Shown here: positions 49,277-57,316 of the stretch, piece after piece
Position numbering within the stretch: the first letter of the stretch is position 1
Layout of the letters: each line of letters begins with the position of its first letter
Assembly: GCF_001467535.1 (NCBI RefSeq)
Contig: NZ_LNZC01000006.1
Location: forward strand, 29,467-93,466
Direction: 5' to 3'
From: Legionella worsleiensis
GTDB taxonomy: Bacteria; Pseudomonadota; Gammaproteobacteria; Legionellales; Legionellaceae
DNA length: 64,000 nucleotides
The notes under the pieces: generated by a model
What the model was told of the DNA's origin: nothing
Database searches by the model: none
The model's input: only the letters and a program-made list of their open reading frames with translations
Translations under genes and position numbers: made by a program

Positions 49277-49289
49277 AGAGGAAGAGACT

Positions 49290-50126
49290 ATGCCTGGTAA
49301 AGCACAATATTATGTACCTCTGGTTACAACAGAAGCGGGATCTTGCCTTACTTGCGCTAATTGGCAAGAAGTTGGCGTGGATGTAATTGCCTGTAATCTG
49401 GATGAGTTATTATTAAAGCCCGGGGCCGTATTGCTACAAAAAATCGATAATTTGGCTCATTATTTAGGCTGGACAGGTCGTGTTATCGTGAATGCTTCTC
49501 GTCTCAGAGCAAATAAGGAGGGGATCTTTACCCTTGTTTCTCCTTATGACGGTGCACGAATTAAATTGAATTATGCTGAACTGTTTGAGATTGTGAACCG
49601 AATAAAACCTGATGTGTTTATCGTACCTGTAAATACTATTAACGATGCACCCTATCTATGGGAAACAGTACATAGCACCATTAAAGTGTTTATTCCTGCT
49701 AATGATCTGGTCAACCATCCCTGCCCAAAATCACATGGGGTTTACATTCATTGTGCAGAGGAAAAGCTAAATCATCACGTTCTGGAACATGTGTCCAGGT
49801 GGACTCATTTATCATGTTACGTTAGTGGTTATTTTCATGGAAACGAGCTGGGTCAATTACGAGCACAAGGTGTGGAATATATTGAGACTAATGCTCCTGC
49901 ACTTGCCGGATTAGAAGGCAAGGCATATTGTGGAAAAGAAATAATGGATTTAAGGGATGCGTCTTACGAATTGGATTTTGATAGATTGGACTCATTGTGT
50001 TCTTGTCCAACGTGTTCAGCACAACTGACCCGGGCGTATTTACACCATCTTTATCTTAATACCCCTTTATTGGCTCAGCGATTTTTAATTCAGCATAATG
50101 CGTTTGCGGCGCAGGGTTTGGCTTGA
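49290..50126 (+). CDS. Degenerate tRNA-guanine transglycosylase (TGT) paralogue, probably non-catalytic
   Basis: 278 residues, about 100 shorter than bacterial TGT, but alignable over most of its length. The zinc site is intact: Cys237, Cys239, Cys242 (CSCPTC) and His269 (QHN), with the family's AYLHHLYL between. The stretch normally reading LTDSGGFQVF is VNASRLRANK here, so the catalytic Asp becomes Asn68. The nucleophile position, normally MFDC, reads YIET (Glu199), and the PTRxARNG guanine loop is replaced by APALAGLEG. The protein lies 13 bases after queA and before yajC, where tgt normally sits. The pattern resembles the eukaryotic accessory subunit QTRT2. Activity loss is inferred; family membership is firm. 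Confidence 0.84.
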   Translation: MPGKAQYYVPLVTTEAGSCLTCANWQEVGVDVIACNLDELLLKPGAVLLQKIDNLAHYLGWTGRVIVNASRLRANKEGIFTLVSPYDGARIKLNYAELFEIVNRIKPDVFIVPVNTINDAPYLWETVHSTIKVFIPANDLVNHPCPKSHGVYIHCAEEKLNHHVLEHVSRWTHLSCYVSGYFHGNELGQLRAQGVEYIETNAPALAGLEGKAYCGKEIMDLRDASYELDFDRLDSLCSCPTCSAQLTRAYLHHLYLNTPLLAQRFLIQHNAFAAQGLA

Positions 50127-50241
50127 AAATAAAGGGAAATTGATTCCTTTCATTTACCTTGTGTTCAATTCGCTATATGATGTCACGTTGTTGATTGTAG
50201 ACCTTGATTTAATAAATTATTGGTAGATTTTAGGAGATTTT

Positions 50242-50580
50242 ATGAGTTTTTTTATTAGTGACGCATTAGCGACAGCCACAACTACTGCTCCAGCCGCACC
50301 CAATGATGGAACATTTTCACTCATTATGATCGCTGCAATATTCGTATTGTTTTATTTTATGTTAATCAGACCACAAAATAAAAAAGCAAAAGAACATCGA
50401 GAGTTACTTAGCCGATTAAAAAAAGGCGATGAAATCATCACTACTGGTGGTATGTTAGCCAAAGTAGTTAGTTTGGATGAGCAATACGTTAAAATCAGTC
50501 CTGCAGAAGGTATTGAGATTGTGATGCAAAAAGGCGCAGTTACCGCTGTATTGCCAAAAGGTACTTTAAAATCTCTTTAA
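50242..50580 (+). CDS. yajC: Preprotein translocase subunit YajC
   Basis: Small inner-membrane protein of the SecDF-YajC complex. A single helix at about 26-46 (IMIAAIFVLFYFMLIRPQNK) is followed by the cytoplasmic KKAKEHRELLSRLKKGDEIITTGGMLAKVV, the family hallmark. An Ala/Thr-rich stretch precedes the helix. 112 residues is normal. It is 21 bases upstream of secD, giving the canonical yajC-secD-secF order. Confidence 0.96.
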   Translation: MSFFISDALATATTTAPAAPNDGTFSLIMIAAIFVLFYFMLIRPQNKKAKEHRELLSRLKKGDEIITTGGMLAKVVSLDEQYVKISPAEGIEIVMQKGAVTAVLPKGTLKSL

Positions 50581-50601
50581 GTTTGTCATAGGGACACGCA
50601 A

Positions 50602-52458
50602 ATGCAAAATAAATACCCTCTATGGAAAAATCTGATGCTGATTCTTATTGCGGTCATTGGATTTGTTTATGCCATACCCAATTTATATACCGAACATCCT
50701 GTTGTGCAAATCTCAGTAGAGAATGCAGATGATAAAGAGATGGTTATAGGCAGGATAGAAGAAGCATTAAAAGCAGCGAAAATTGATTACACTTCTATTG
50801 TGGCTGAAAATCAGAGCGTGGAAGTTGGTTTTTCTTCAACTGACTCCCAGTTAATGGCTCAGGATGTGATTAAAAATACCTTGGGCAATCAGTATACGGT
50901 AGCATTAAATCTGGCCTCAACAACACCGGCTTGGATGACTGCTATTCATGCTAATCCCATGAAACAGGGGCTTGATCTTAGAGGTGGTGTTCATTTTCTT
51001 CTTGAAGTGGATGTGGAGAGTGTAATAAGTCGCCGCTATGAAGGGATCATGAAGAACATCGGTCAGGAGCTACGGCAAATTGGCATACGTTACTCCGGTA
51101 TTCGTTATATTGCTGATAAAGGAATTGATTTGCGTTTCCGTGATCAGGAGTCAATGGAAAAAGCTCTGGTTGAATTGAAACAAAAAATACCCGAAGTGGT
51201 CTTTGTTAAAAGCAAGATGAAAAATGCGGTATTGGCTTCTATTTCACCGACTGAACAAAACAGCATCAGACAGAATACTATTGAGCAAACAATGAGTATT
51301 CTGCGAAACAGGGTTAACGAATTGGGTGTTGGTGAGGCGGTTGTTCAGCAGCAAGGTGCTACTCGAGTTGCTGTTGATTTACCGGGTATTCAAGATGCTG
51401 CCAGAGCCAAACAAATACTGGGTGGGACAGCAACGCTGCAATTTTATCTTGTTGATCAGGATAACGATCCTCTGATTGCCAAACAAACAGGTGTTGTTCC
51501 AGTCAGTGACAAGTTATATATGATGGACGGTCATCCCATCCTTCTGAAACGTCAGGTTGTCTTGAGTGGTGATTCCATTACCTCCGCAGTATCCAGTTTT
51601 GATCAGCAAACAGCGACCCCTGCTGTACAAATTCAACTCGGTGGCGGTGGTGAAAGCTTGTTTACCAAAGTAACTCGTGAAAATATTGGTAAACGAATGG
51701 CCATAGTCTACGTTGAAACCAAAAATACCCTAAAAACAGTTGATGGTGTTGAAACCCGTGTAACTCGTAGGGAAGAGCGTGTGATAAGTGCACCAGTCAT
51801 TCAAAATGCCTTAGGTAGTAATTTCCAGATTACGGGGCTTACAGACAGTAAGGAAGCCAGTAATCTCGCATTATTACTTAGAGCTGGCGCATTGCCTGCG
51901 GCGATTTATCCTATTGAAGAGCGTACCGTAGGGCCTACTCTGGGTAAAGAAAATATTCGTCGAGGAATCATCTCTTTGGAAGTAGGGATGGGGATGATTT
52001 TAGTACTAATGCTTGTTTACTATCAGCTGTTTGGGTTGATTGCCAACTTTGCGTTACTGCTTAACCTCGTTCTGCTTGGGGCATTATTATCGATAATTGA
52101 TGCAACGCTTACTTTACCTGGAATTGCCGGAATAGTATTAACTGTGGGTATGGCTGTGGATGCGAACGTATTGATTTATGAACGTATTCGTGAAGAATTG
52201 CGTTTGGGGTTATCACCACAGGCGGCTATTCATGCAGGATATGAGCGAGCTTTTTCTACCATTCTTGATGCGAATGTGACTACCTTAATTGTCGCCATCA
52301 TTTTGTTTGCAGTAGGCACTGGCCCGGTTCGCGGGTTTGCTGTAACCCTTTCATTGGGATTACTCACCTCAATGTTAACAGCTATTACCTATACCCGGGC
52401 AATAGTCAATTGGTATTACGGCGGTCGAACCGTTAAAAAATTATCTATAGGTATATAA
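50602..52458 (+). CDS. secD: Protein translocase subunit SecD
   Basis: RND-superfamily membrane protein that uses the proton gradient to pull exported proteins into the periplasm. N-terminal helix (about 10-26), then the large periplasmic P1 domain with the family motif MKQGLDLRGGVHFLLEVD (about 118-135). Five C-terminal helices follow from about 455, with GIVLTVGMAVDANVLIYERIREE, which carries the conserved Asp of the proton relay. 618 residues is typical. It works with SecF and YajC, encoded on either side. Confidence 0.97.
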   Translation: MQNKYPLWKNLMLILIAVIGFVYAIPNLYTEHPVVQISVENADDKEMVIGRIEEALKAAKIDYTSIVAENQSVEVGFSSTDSQLMAQDVIKNTLGNQYTVALNLASTTPAWMTAIHANPMKQGLDLRGGVHFLLEVDVESVISRRYEGIMKNIGQELRQIGIRYSGIRYIADKGIDLRFRDQESMEKALVELKQKIPEVVFVKSKMKNAVLASISPTEQNSIRQNTIEQTMSILRNRVNELGVGEAVVQQQGATRVAVDLPGIQDAARAKQILGGTATLQFYLVDQDNDPLIAKQTGVVPVSDKLYMMDGHPILLKRQVVLSGDSITSAVSSFDQQTATPAVQIQLGGGGESLFTKVTRENIGKRMAIVYVETKNTLKTVDGVETRVTRREERVISAPVIQNALGSNFQITGLTDSKEASNLALLLRAGALPAAIYPIEERTVGPTLGKENIRRGIISLEVGMGMILVLMLVYYQLFGLIANFALLLNLVLLGALLSIIDATLTLPGIAGIVLTVGMAVDANVLIYERIREELRLGLSPQAAIHAGYERAFSTILDANVTTLIVAIILFAVGTGPVRGFAVTLSLGLLTSMLTAITYTRAIVNWYYGGRTVKKLSIGI

Positions 52459-52470
52459 GGCGAGGCTCAG

Positions 52471-53388
52471 ATGGAATTTTTTAATCCAAATTCAAAAGTG
52501 GACTTCATGGGAGCACGTCGCTGGACGGCGTTCTTTTCGGCATTGATTTTTGTTGTTTCGATAGCAGCTCTGGCAATAAATGGCTTGAAATGGGGTCTGG
52601 ATTTTACTGGTGGAACTCAAATAGAAGTCACATACACCGATGCGGCAGATTTACCGTTAATCAGGGAAAATCTTGCTAAAATTGGTTTTAAGGAAGCTCA
52701 AGTTGTCAGTTACGGTACTTCTAAAGACGTGCTCATCAGCATTGCACCTCGTGCCGATAAAGATCCCGCTCTTCTAGTCGAGCAAGTGATGTCAGTTTTG
52801 CCTGGGGCAACCAAACAAAGAGTTGATTTTGTCGGGCCTCAGGTAGGGCAGGAATTGGCAACAAAAGGAGCATTGGCTATTATTGTTTCCTTACTTGCCA
52901 CCATGATTTATATTGCGATGCGCTTTGAATACAGACTGGCGGTAAGTTCTGCCGTTGCGTTGATTCATGATCCGGTATTAATTCTTGGTGTATTTGCTCT
53001 TTTTGGCATTGAGTTTGATCTTAAGGCTTTAGCCGGATTGTTGGCGGTTATTGGGTATTCTCTTAACGATACTATTGTAGTCTTTGACCGGGTACGTGAG
53101 AACTTTGTTAAAATCCGACGAACCAGCCCAATTGATATTATGAATATATCCATTAATCAAACCTTGTCCAGAACCATTATGACGTCTTTATTGACTTTAT
53201 TTGTTGTGGTGGCTTTGTTTGTATACGGTGGTGAGACCATTCATGGATTTTCTTTAGCACTTATTATAGGCATAGTGATTGGTACTTATTCGTCAATTTA
53301 TGTTGCGGGTGCTCTGGCTGTGGCCATGGGCTTGGACAGAAAAGATTTTTTACCCAGCCAACGTAAAGATTTGGATGATAGGCCTTAA
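52471..53388 (+). CDS. secF: Protein translocase subunit SecF
   Basis: Partner of SecD. N-terminal helix (about 18-38) leads to the signature LKWGLDFTGGTQIEV. Further helices from about 135 contain VALIHDPVLILGVFALFGIEFDL and AGLLAVIGYSLNDTIVVFDR with the conserved Asp of the proton pathway. 305 residues is normal. It starts 12 bases after secD. The last seven codons belong to a 45-base sequence that recurs 383 bases downstream (53754-53798), suggesting an insertion or duplication just past the gene. Confidence 0.97.
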   Translation: MEFFNPNSKVDFMGARRWTAFFSALIFVVSIAALAINGLKWGLDFTGGTQIEVTYTDAADLPLIRENLAKIGFKEAQVVSYGTSKDVLISIAPRADKDPALLVEQVMSVLPGATKQRVDFVGPQVGQELATKGALAIIVSLLATMIYIAMRFEYRLAVSSAVALIHDPVLILGVFALFGIEFDLKALAGLLAVIGYSLNDTIVVFDRVRENFVKIRRTSPIDIMNISINQTLSRTIMTSLLTLFVVVALFVYGGETIHGFSLALIIGIVIGTYSSIYVAGALAVAMGLDRKDFLPSQRKDLDDRP

Positions 53389-53415
53389 TTAGCGCAGTTA
53401 AACCCGGGATGCGGC
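53371..53415 (+). repeat. 45-base direct repeat covering the 3' end of secF (copy 1)
   Basis: This copy matches 53754-53798 at 41 of 45 positions. It spans the last codons and stop of secF (GGCCTTAATT) and the start of the AAACCCGGGATGCGGC motif. The two copies frame the gap like the ends of an insertion or a recombination duplication. Confidence 0.72.
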
Positions 53416-53530
53416 AATGCGGTTTGCAGGTTAATGCGTTGCTTGGGAGTAAGCCCGAAGGGCTGAATCCCGGGTTTAGATCTGCATCGACAGATTGAAG
53501 ATCTAAACATGAAAAAAGCAGTCTAGCCAC

Positions 53531-53735
53531 GGTAGCCTTGATGCAGCGTTAGCGTAATCAAGGTTTATTGATGTCGCACCGTCAATTCATTTTTACAATT
53601 CCAACCCGTGATGTGTTTTTCTCATTATTCAAGAATAGGTAAAATAAGCAAGAATTGGGCTGACTTGTTGCTTGAATTTTTTGGTGGATTTGGAGAGTAA
53701 CCCCTTGATTACGCTGGCGCTGCATCAAGGCTACC
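53531..53735. repeat. Head-to-head pair of REP-like palindromes
   Basis: Arm one at 53531-53563 and arm two at 53703-53735 are 33-base reverse complements with two mismatches. Each arm is itself a partial palindrome, with CCTTGAT at one end and ATCAAGG at the other. The 139 bases between are AT-rich. This resembles the paired REP (BIME) units scattered in intergenic DNA of gammaproteobacteria. Confidence 0.68.
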
Positions 53736-53753
53736 TCGACTGAATCCTGGGTT

Positions 53754-53798
53754 TTGGATTATAGGCCTTAATTCGTGCAGTAAAACCCGGGATGCGGC
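53754..53798 (+). repeat. 45-base direct repeat, copy 2
   Basis: The second copy of the secF-end sequence (TTGGAT, then ATAGGCCTTAATT, then AAACCCGGGATGCGGC) is non-coding here. Four differences from copy 1 show that the duplication is not recent. Confidence 0.72.
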
Positions 53799-53843
53799 CT
53801 TGCAGGCCTACTCCCAGGCTACCTTGCTGATGGGATAATGAGC

Positions 53844-54185
53844 TTATTCCTCAAGTAATCGGTCAATTTTTGCAGCACATATGAAATCATTATGCGTTAA
53901 ACCATTAAGTGCATGGGTCATGAAATTAACTCGACAATAATTGTAGCCTACTTCCAAGTCAGGATGATGATTTTCAACATTTGCTGTCCATGCTATGGCA
54001 TTAACAAAGGCCATGGTTTCATAAAAATTAGCAAATGAAAAAGACCGCTTGATTATTCTGTGATCTGGAGTAACTTCCCAATGTTTATTAAGTTGTGGCA
54101 TTAAGTTTTTGATTTGTTCTGCATTTAGTGCAGCTCCTATGCCTTCACAAGACTCACAATGTTTGCTGCTTAAGTCGCTGGTCAT
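53844..54185 (-). CDS. phhB: Pterin-4a-carbinolamine dehydratase
   Basis: Recycles tetrahydrobiopterin-type cofactor by dehydrating the carbinolamine formed during phenylalanine hydroxylation. The 113-residue protein shows the family features HWEVTPDHRIIKRSFSFANF, FVNAIAWTANVENHHPDLEV with the His-His pair and Asp of the active site, and LNGLTHNDFICAAKID. I chose the ATG at 54185 because AAAGGA precedes it; the frame extends five codons to overlap hisC. It is translated right after hisC. A phenylalanine hydroxylase gene is not in the window. Confidence 0.94.
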   Translation of the reverse strand: MTSDLSSKHCESCEGIGAALNAEQIKNLMPQLNKHWEVTPDHRIIKRSFSFANFYETMAFVNAIAWTANVENHHPDLEVGYNYCRVNFMTHALNGLTHNDFICAAKIDRLLEE

Positions 54186-54199
54186 ATTAGTTCCTTTCA

Positions 54200-55309
54200 T
54201 TAGATAAAGTAGTTTTGCAAAGCGCTAAGAAATCGAGAATTTTGTTCTTTGGTTCCTATAGTCACTCTGATAAAACGATTCATTTTATAAGCATGTAATG
54301 GTCTTACAATGATACCATTATCCAGCAGATAATTATAAAGTGCCATACCGTCTTCTTTACAGTCAAAGGTCAAAAAATTACATTGCGAAGGTAAATAATC
54401 GATATTCAACAGATCAAAACTTTTTTGTACGTCTTTTATTCCTTCCTTGTTCAAATCCAGGCTTTTTTGAATAAATTCGTGATCGTCTAAAGCCGCAAAA
54501 GCTGCGTTGAGCGCAATCTGATTTACAGTAAAAGGCAATTGAACACGTTGTAAAATAGTAATGATCTCTGGGTTAGCAACTGCATACCCGAGGCGTAGTC
54601 CAGCCATTCCGTATATTTTTGAAAAGGTTCGGGTAATAACCAAATTGGGATAGTCCTTCAGCCAATTGATACTGTTGCAGCTCATTGCCGATGCAGCATA
54701 TTCATAATAGGCCTCATCAAGAACTAATAAAGTAGATTCAGGAATATTTTTTAATAGATGTTTGATTTCTTCCATACTGGTTAATATACCTGTTGGATTA
54801 TTCGGGTTAGCTAAAAAAATTAATGCGGTTTCTTGGGTGCAGGCATTAATAAGATTATCGCAGTTGAGGTGCCAATTATCATGAATTGCAACATGCTTTA
54901 CAGGAATATTAAGCGTTTGTGCCTGAATGGCGTAAGTACTGAATGCGTAATCATGAGTAAGAACATGTTTGTTGGTATGCAATGCAAAGCTGTTTAGTAA
55001 AACCGATACTATCTGGTCTGAACCATTACAAAGAAACAGATGATTTTGGGGAACACCAAGTTGATTGGCTAGTTTAGGAACTAGTGGATGATGCATTGGT
55101 GAGGGATAGGTTGCAATAGTCTGAGCGGGCAGGTTTCTTAATGCAGTTAACGCTTTGGGACTGCATCCCAGAGGATTTTCATTTGATGCCAGTTTGATTA
55201 TGTCGGTTAGCCCTTTCTCGCAAACAAGTTCTTCTATGGATTTTCCTGGTTTATAAGGTACCAGAGACTGAATGCCTGGATGGGATAATCGTTGAAAATC
55301 AATGGGCAT
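54200..55309 (-). CDS. hisC: Histidinol-phosphate aminotransferase (HisC-type, possibly aromatic)
   Basis: Class I/II PLP aminotransferase. Family motifs are KLASNENPLGCSPKAL, FLCNGSDQIVSVL, FLANPNNPTG, LVLDEAYYEY (Asp199) and RTFSKIYGMAGLRLGYA with the PLP lysine at 231. 369 residues is typical of HisC. No other his genes are nearby; instead it is paired with phhB, so this copy may transaminate aromatic amino acids, as HisC2-type enzymes can. A strong AAGGAG precedes the start. Confidence 0.9.
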   Translation of the reverse strand: MPIDFQRLSHPGIQSLVPYKPGKSIEELVCEKGLTDIIKLASNENPLGCSPKALTALRNLPAQTIATYPSPMHHPLVPKLANQLGVPQNHLFLCNGSDQIVSVLLNSFALHTNKHVLTHDYAFSTYAIQAQTLNIPVKHVAIHDNWHLNCDNLINACTQETALIFLANPNNPTGILTSMEEIKHLLKNIPESTLLVLDEAYYEYAASAMSCNSINWLKDYPNLVITRTFSKIYGMAGLRLGYAVANPEIITILQRVQLPFTVNQIALNAAFAALDDHEFIQKSLDLNKEGIKDVQKSFDLLNIDYLPSQCNFLTFDCKEDGMALYNYLLDNGIIVRPLHAYKMNRFIRVTIGTKEQNSRFLSALQNYFI

Positions 55310-55613
55310 ACTGAACTCCTTTTTTCAAATAATTGAATTTTACGTTACCTAAGCTTGTATGTGCTGTATCGAATTCAAAAAAACAGCGGGCTGGGACGAA
55401 CTTATTCTTGATTCGTATTTAATGGTAGATTGTTGAATGAATGTTATCAAATGAAATTCCAGCTTTTACTGAATATTTCTCTCTTGATCCAAAATGAAAG
55501 CCCGTTTTAAAGATGCGTAGAGTTCCTCTAAATTTCAAGCAGTTATACCGGGTTGCAATTTTTTTTCAGGGGCGTTAATCTTGCGTCGGCAACCAACCTC
55601 AGGAAAGAATATA

Positions 55614-55931
55614 ATGAAATCGCTTCAGGGATTTTCCCTTATTGAAGTGCTGTTGTCTTTAATGCTGGTGACCACCGTAGCGTTAGGATTATTAGAACAG
55701 CACTGGAACACACGCCAATACGTGAATCAATTGGTTTTGCATACCGATGCTTTGCCTCTTATAGACAGTATTAGTGAATCTTTTTATGTTCAAGAGTACA
55801 CCTTGCCTTTGCTTTCGGCACCATATCATCTGAGTTCTTACCAACAAGCCCACTGTCTGAATGTGCGTATTGAATGGTATAACGGTAAAGAATTTATAGC
55901 TCGTAAAAACACATTACGAGAGATAGTCTGA
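55614..55931 (+). CDS. PilV/GspI-like minor pilin
   Basis: Prepilin with the processing motif MKSLQGFSLIEVLLSL: cleavage after the Gly leaves Phe at +1 and the needed Glu at +5, then a hydrophobic helix (about 7-28). 105 residues, small for PilV. I chose ATG 55614 with AGGAAAG upstream rather than TTG 55581, because the leader is then the usual short length. The stop overlaps the next start, beginning a three-gene pilin cluster. Confidence 0.83.
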   Translation: MKSLQGFSLIEVLLSLMLVTTVALGLLEQHWNTRQYVNQLVLHTDALPLIDSISESFYVQEYTLPLLSAPYHLSSYQQAHCLNVRIEWYNGKEFIARKNTLREIV

Positions 55932-56674
55932 TGAACAGGCAATGGGGATTGGGTTTATCGGAGTTATTAATCAGCCTTTTTTTGGCCAGTATCATCATGA
56001 CGACTTTAATTCATGTTTATATTGCGACCAAGCGTCATTATCTTGAGATGCAAAAAATTCTGGAACGGCGTTTTGAGCTGCAATGGGTCTCTGATCTATT
56101 ATCCGATAGTATTCGTCGAGCCGGATTTACCCCTTGTATGGGTATAGAACGCCTCAAAAGCCTGGACATGCGCCATTCGGGTGAGCGTCTTTGGGGTGTT
56201 AAAACGGATAATCAATCACATCCTTTTATTCAAATTAACAAAATGAGCGAGGTGTTTGCAGAGGAAGTTTCTTTTCTTAGTCCAACCGAATTGGTCACTG
56301 CCAGTCCCGTAGTATTTAATGCGCACAGGCCTCTGATGATTGCAGATTGTCAACATGCTGAGGTACATCAGATTTTGAACGTTGAGCCCTACAATTCAGG
56401 GCAAAAGATTACTTTAGTCAAAGCTAAAATGTATCCTTATGAGTCAGTAGTTTATGTTGGGGAGTGGGTAGAAGAACGGTGGTTTATCAAATCCAATGCG
56501 CACCATAGAAATACATTACACTACCAGTCAACTCAATCAGAAGAGCTTTCGCCATTTATTCACTCCTTATCTACGATTCAGTATCAAATTCATGATAAAA
56601 CAATTTTAAAGATAACCTTGGGGCTTGAGCAAGAAAAGACGCATGAACTCACCGTTGCGGTCAGAGGATCATGA
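55931..56674 (+). CDS. PilW-like minor pilin
   Basis: Prepilin-type protein with MNRQWGLGLSELLISLFLASI: cleavage after Gly at position 6 or 8 keeps a Glu near +5, followed by the hydrophobic helix. The 247-residue body contains RFELQWVSDLLSDSIRRAGFTPCMG, a feature of PilW proteins. Start overlaps the stop of the PilV-like gene, and its own stop overlaps the PilX-like gene (ATGA). Confidence 0.84.
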   Translation: MNRQWGLGLSELLISLFLASIIMTTLIHVYIATKRHYLEMQKILERRFELQWVSDLLSDSIRRAGFTPCMGIERLKSLDMRHSGERLWGVKTDNQSHPFIQINKMSEVFAEEVSFLSPTELVTASPVVFNAHRPLMIADCQHAEVHQILNVEPYNSGQKITLVKAKMYPYESVVYVGEWVEERWFIKSNAHHRNTLHYQSTQSEELSPFIHSLSTIQYQIHDKTILKITLGLEQEKTHELTVAVRGS

Positions 56675-57207
56675 AGAAGGGACATGCTGGATTCATTTTA
56701 TTGATGACGATTTGTACTCTTCTTGTGATTAGTGTTTTGGTACTTTTCAGTATGCAGCAGGTCATCATGTATCGTAATGCGCTAAACCGCCAACTTACTC
56801 GGCATCAAAATTTTTATTGTATGGAAGATGCGTTGATGCAAATAGCCGAACAAGAACTGCATCAGATTGATCCTGGCTGCGTTGTTTCGGTTCAAGGTGC
56901 GGGCAAGGTAATTGATAAATTGGTTCATAATGCCGGCTGTTTGCTATCAACTGGTGGTAAATCGTACACCTATTTAGTTGAAGATCTGGGTTATTTTCCT
57001 TGTCAGATGGTGCAGAAGGGTAAAAAATTTTTTATATCTCGTCACCTTAGAGTCACGTTATTACAAAGTACTGACGAATACAACCATACTGCATCGGTAA
57101 TGCAGGTAAGGGTTATTAAAGGCAGCTCATCTGCTCAATCATGCCCAGGAGAAAGACGCACAGTATTAGAGGGTGTGAACAGTTGGCGTTATCTTCCTGA
57201 CGTGTAA
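56671..57207 (+). CDS. PilX-like protein of the minor pilin cluster
   Basis: 178 residues. The N-terminus MKKGHAGFILLMTICTLLVISVL has the glycine cleavage site and hydrophobic helix of PilX-type minor pilins but lacks the +5 glutamate, as in GspK/PilX-like proteins. It continues with RNALNRQLTRHQNFYCMEDALMQIAEQEL, typical of PilX. It overlaps the PilW-like gene by four bases. There is no pilY1 or pilE gene after it; an unrelated efflux pair follows. Confidence 0.8.
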   Translation: MKKGHAGFILLMTICTLLVISVLVLFSMQQVIMYRNALNRQLTRHQNFYCMEDALMQIAEQELHQIDPGCVVSVQGAGKVIDKLVHNAGCLLSTGGKSYTYLVEDLGYFPCQMVQKGKKFFISRHLRVTLLQSTDEYNHTASVMQVRVIKGSSSAQSCPGERRTVLEGVNSWRYLPDV

Positions 57208-57316
57208 TGCTTCAAATTTGTAAATTCAGTCATGAACATAATGCATCGTGATTTGCTTGAGTATGAGCAGGCAAGGTTGTATTGTTATAAATACAGATAA
57301 TTAACAGGCTTGATGG

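Larger units (their letters stand above)
53389..53843. other. 455-base repeat-rich gap after secF
   Basis: No gene is evident. The region contains two palindromic repeats arranged head to head and is flanked by a direct repeat that copies the end of secF (annotated separately). An inverted repeat TAAACCCGGGAT at 53399-53410 with its complement at 53467-53478 could act as the secF terminator. Confidence 0.65.

Noticed and set aside
49290..50126. Annotating this gene as a normal queuine tRNA-ribosyltransferase (tgt).
   Set aside because: The catalytic aspartates and the guanine-binding loop are missing, and the protein is about 100 residues short.
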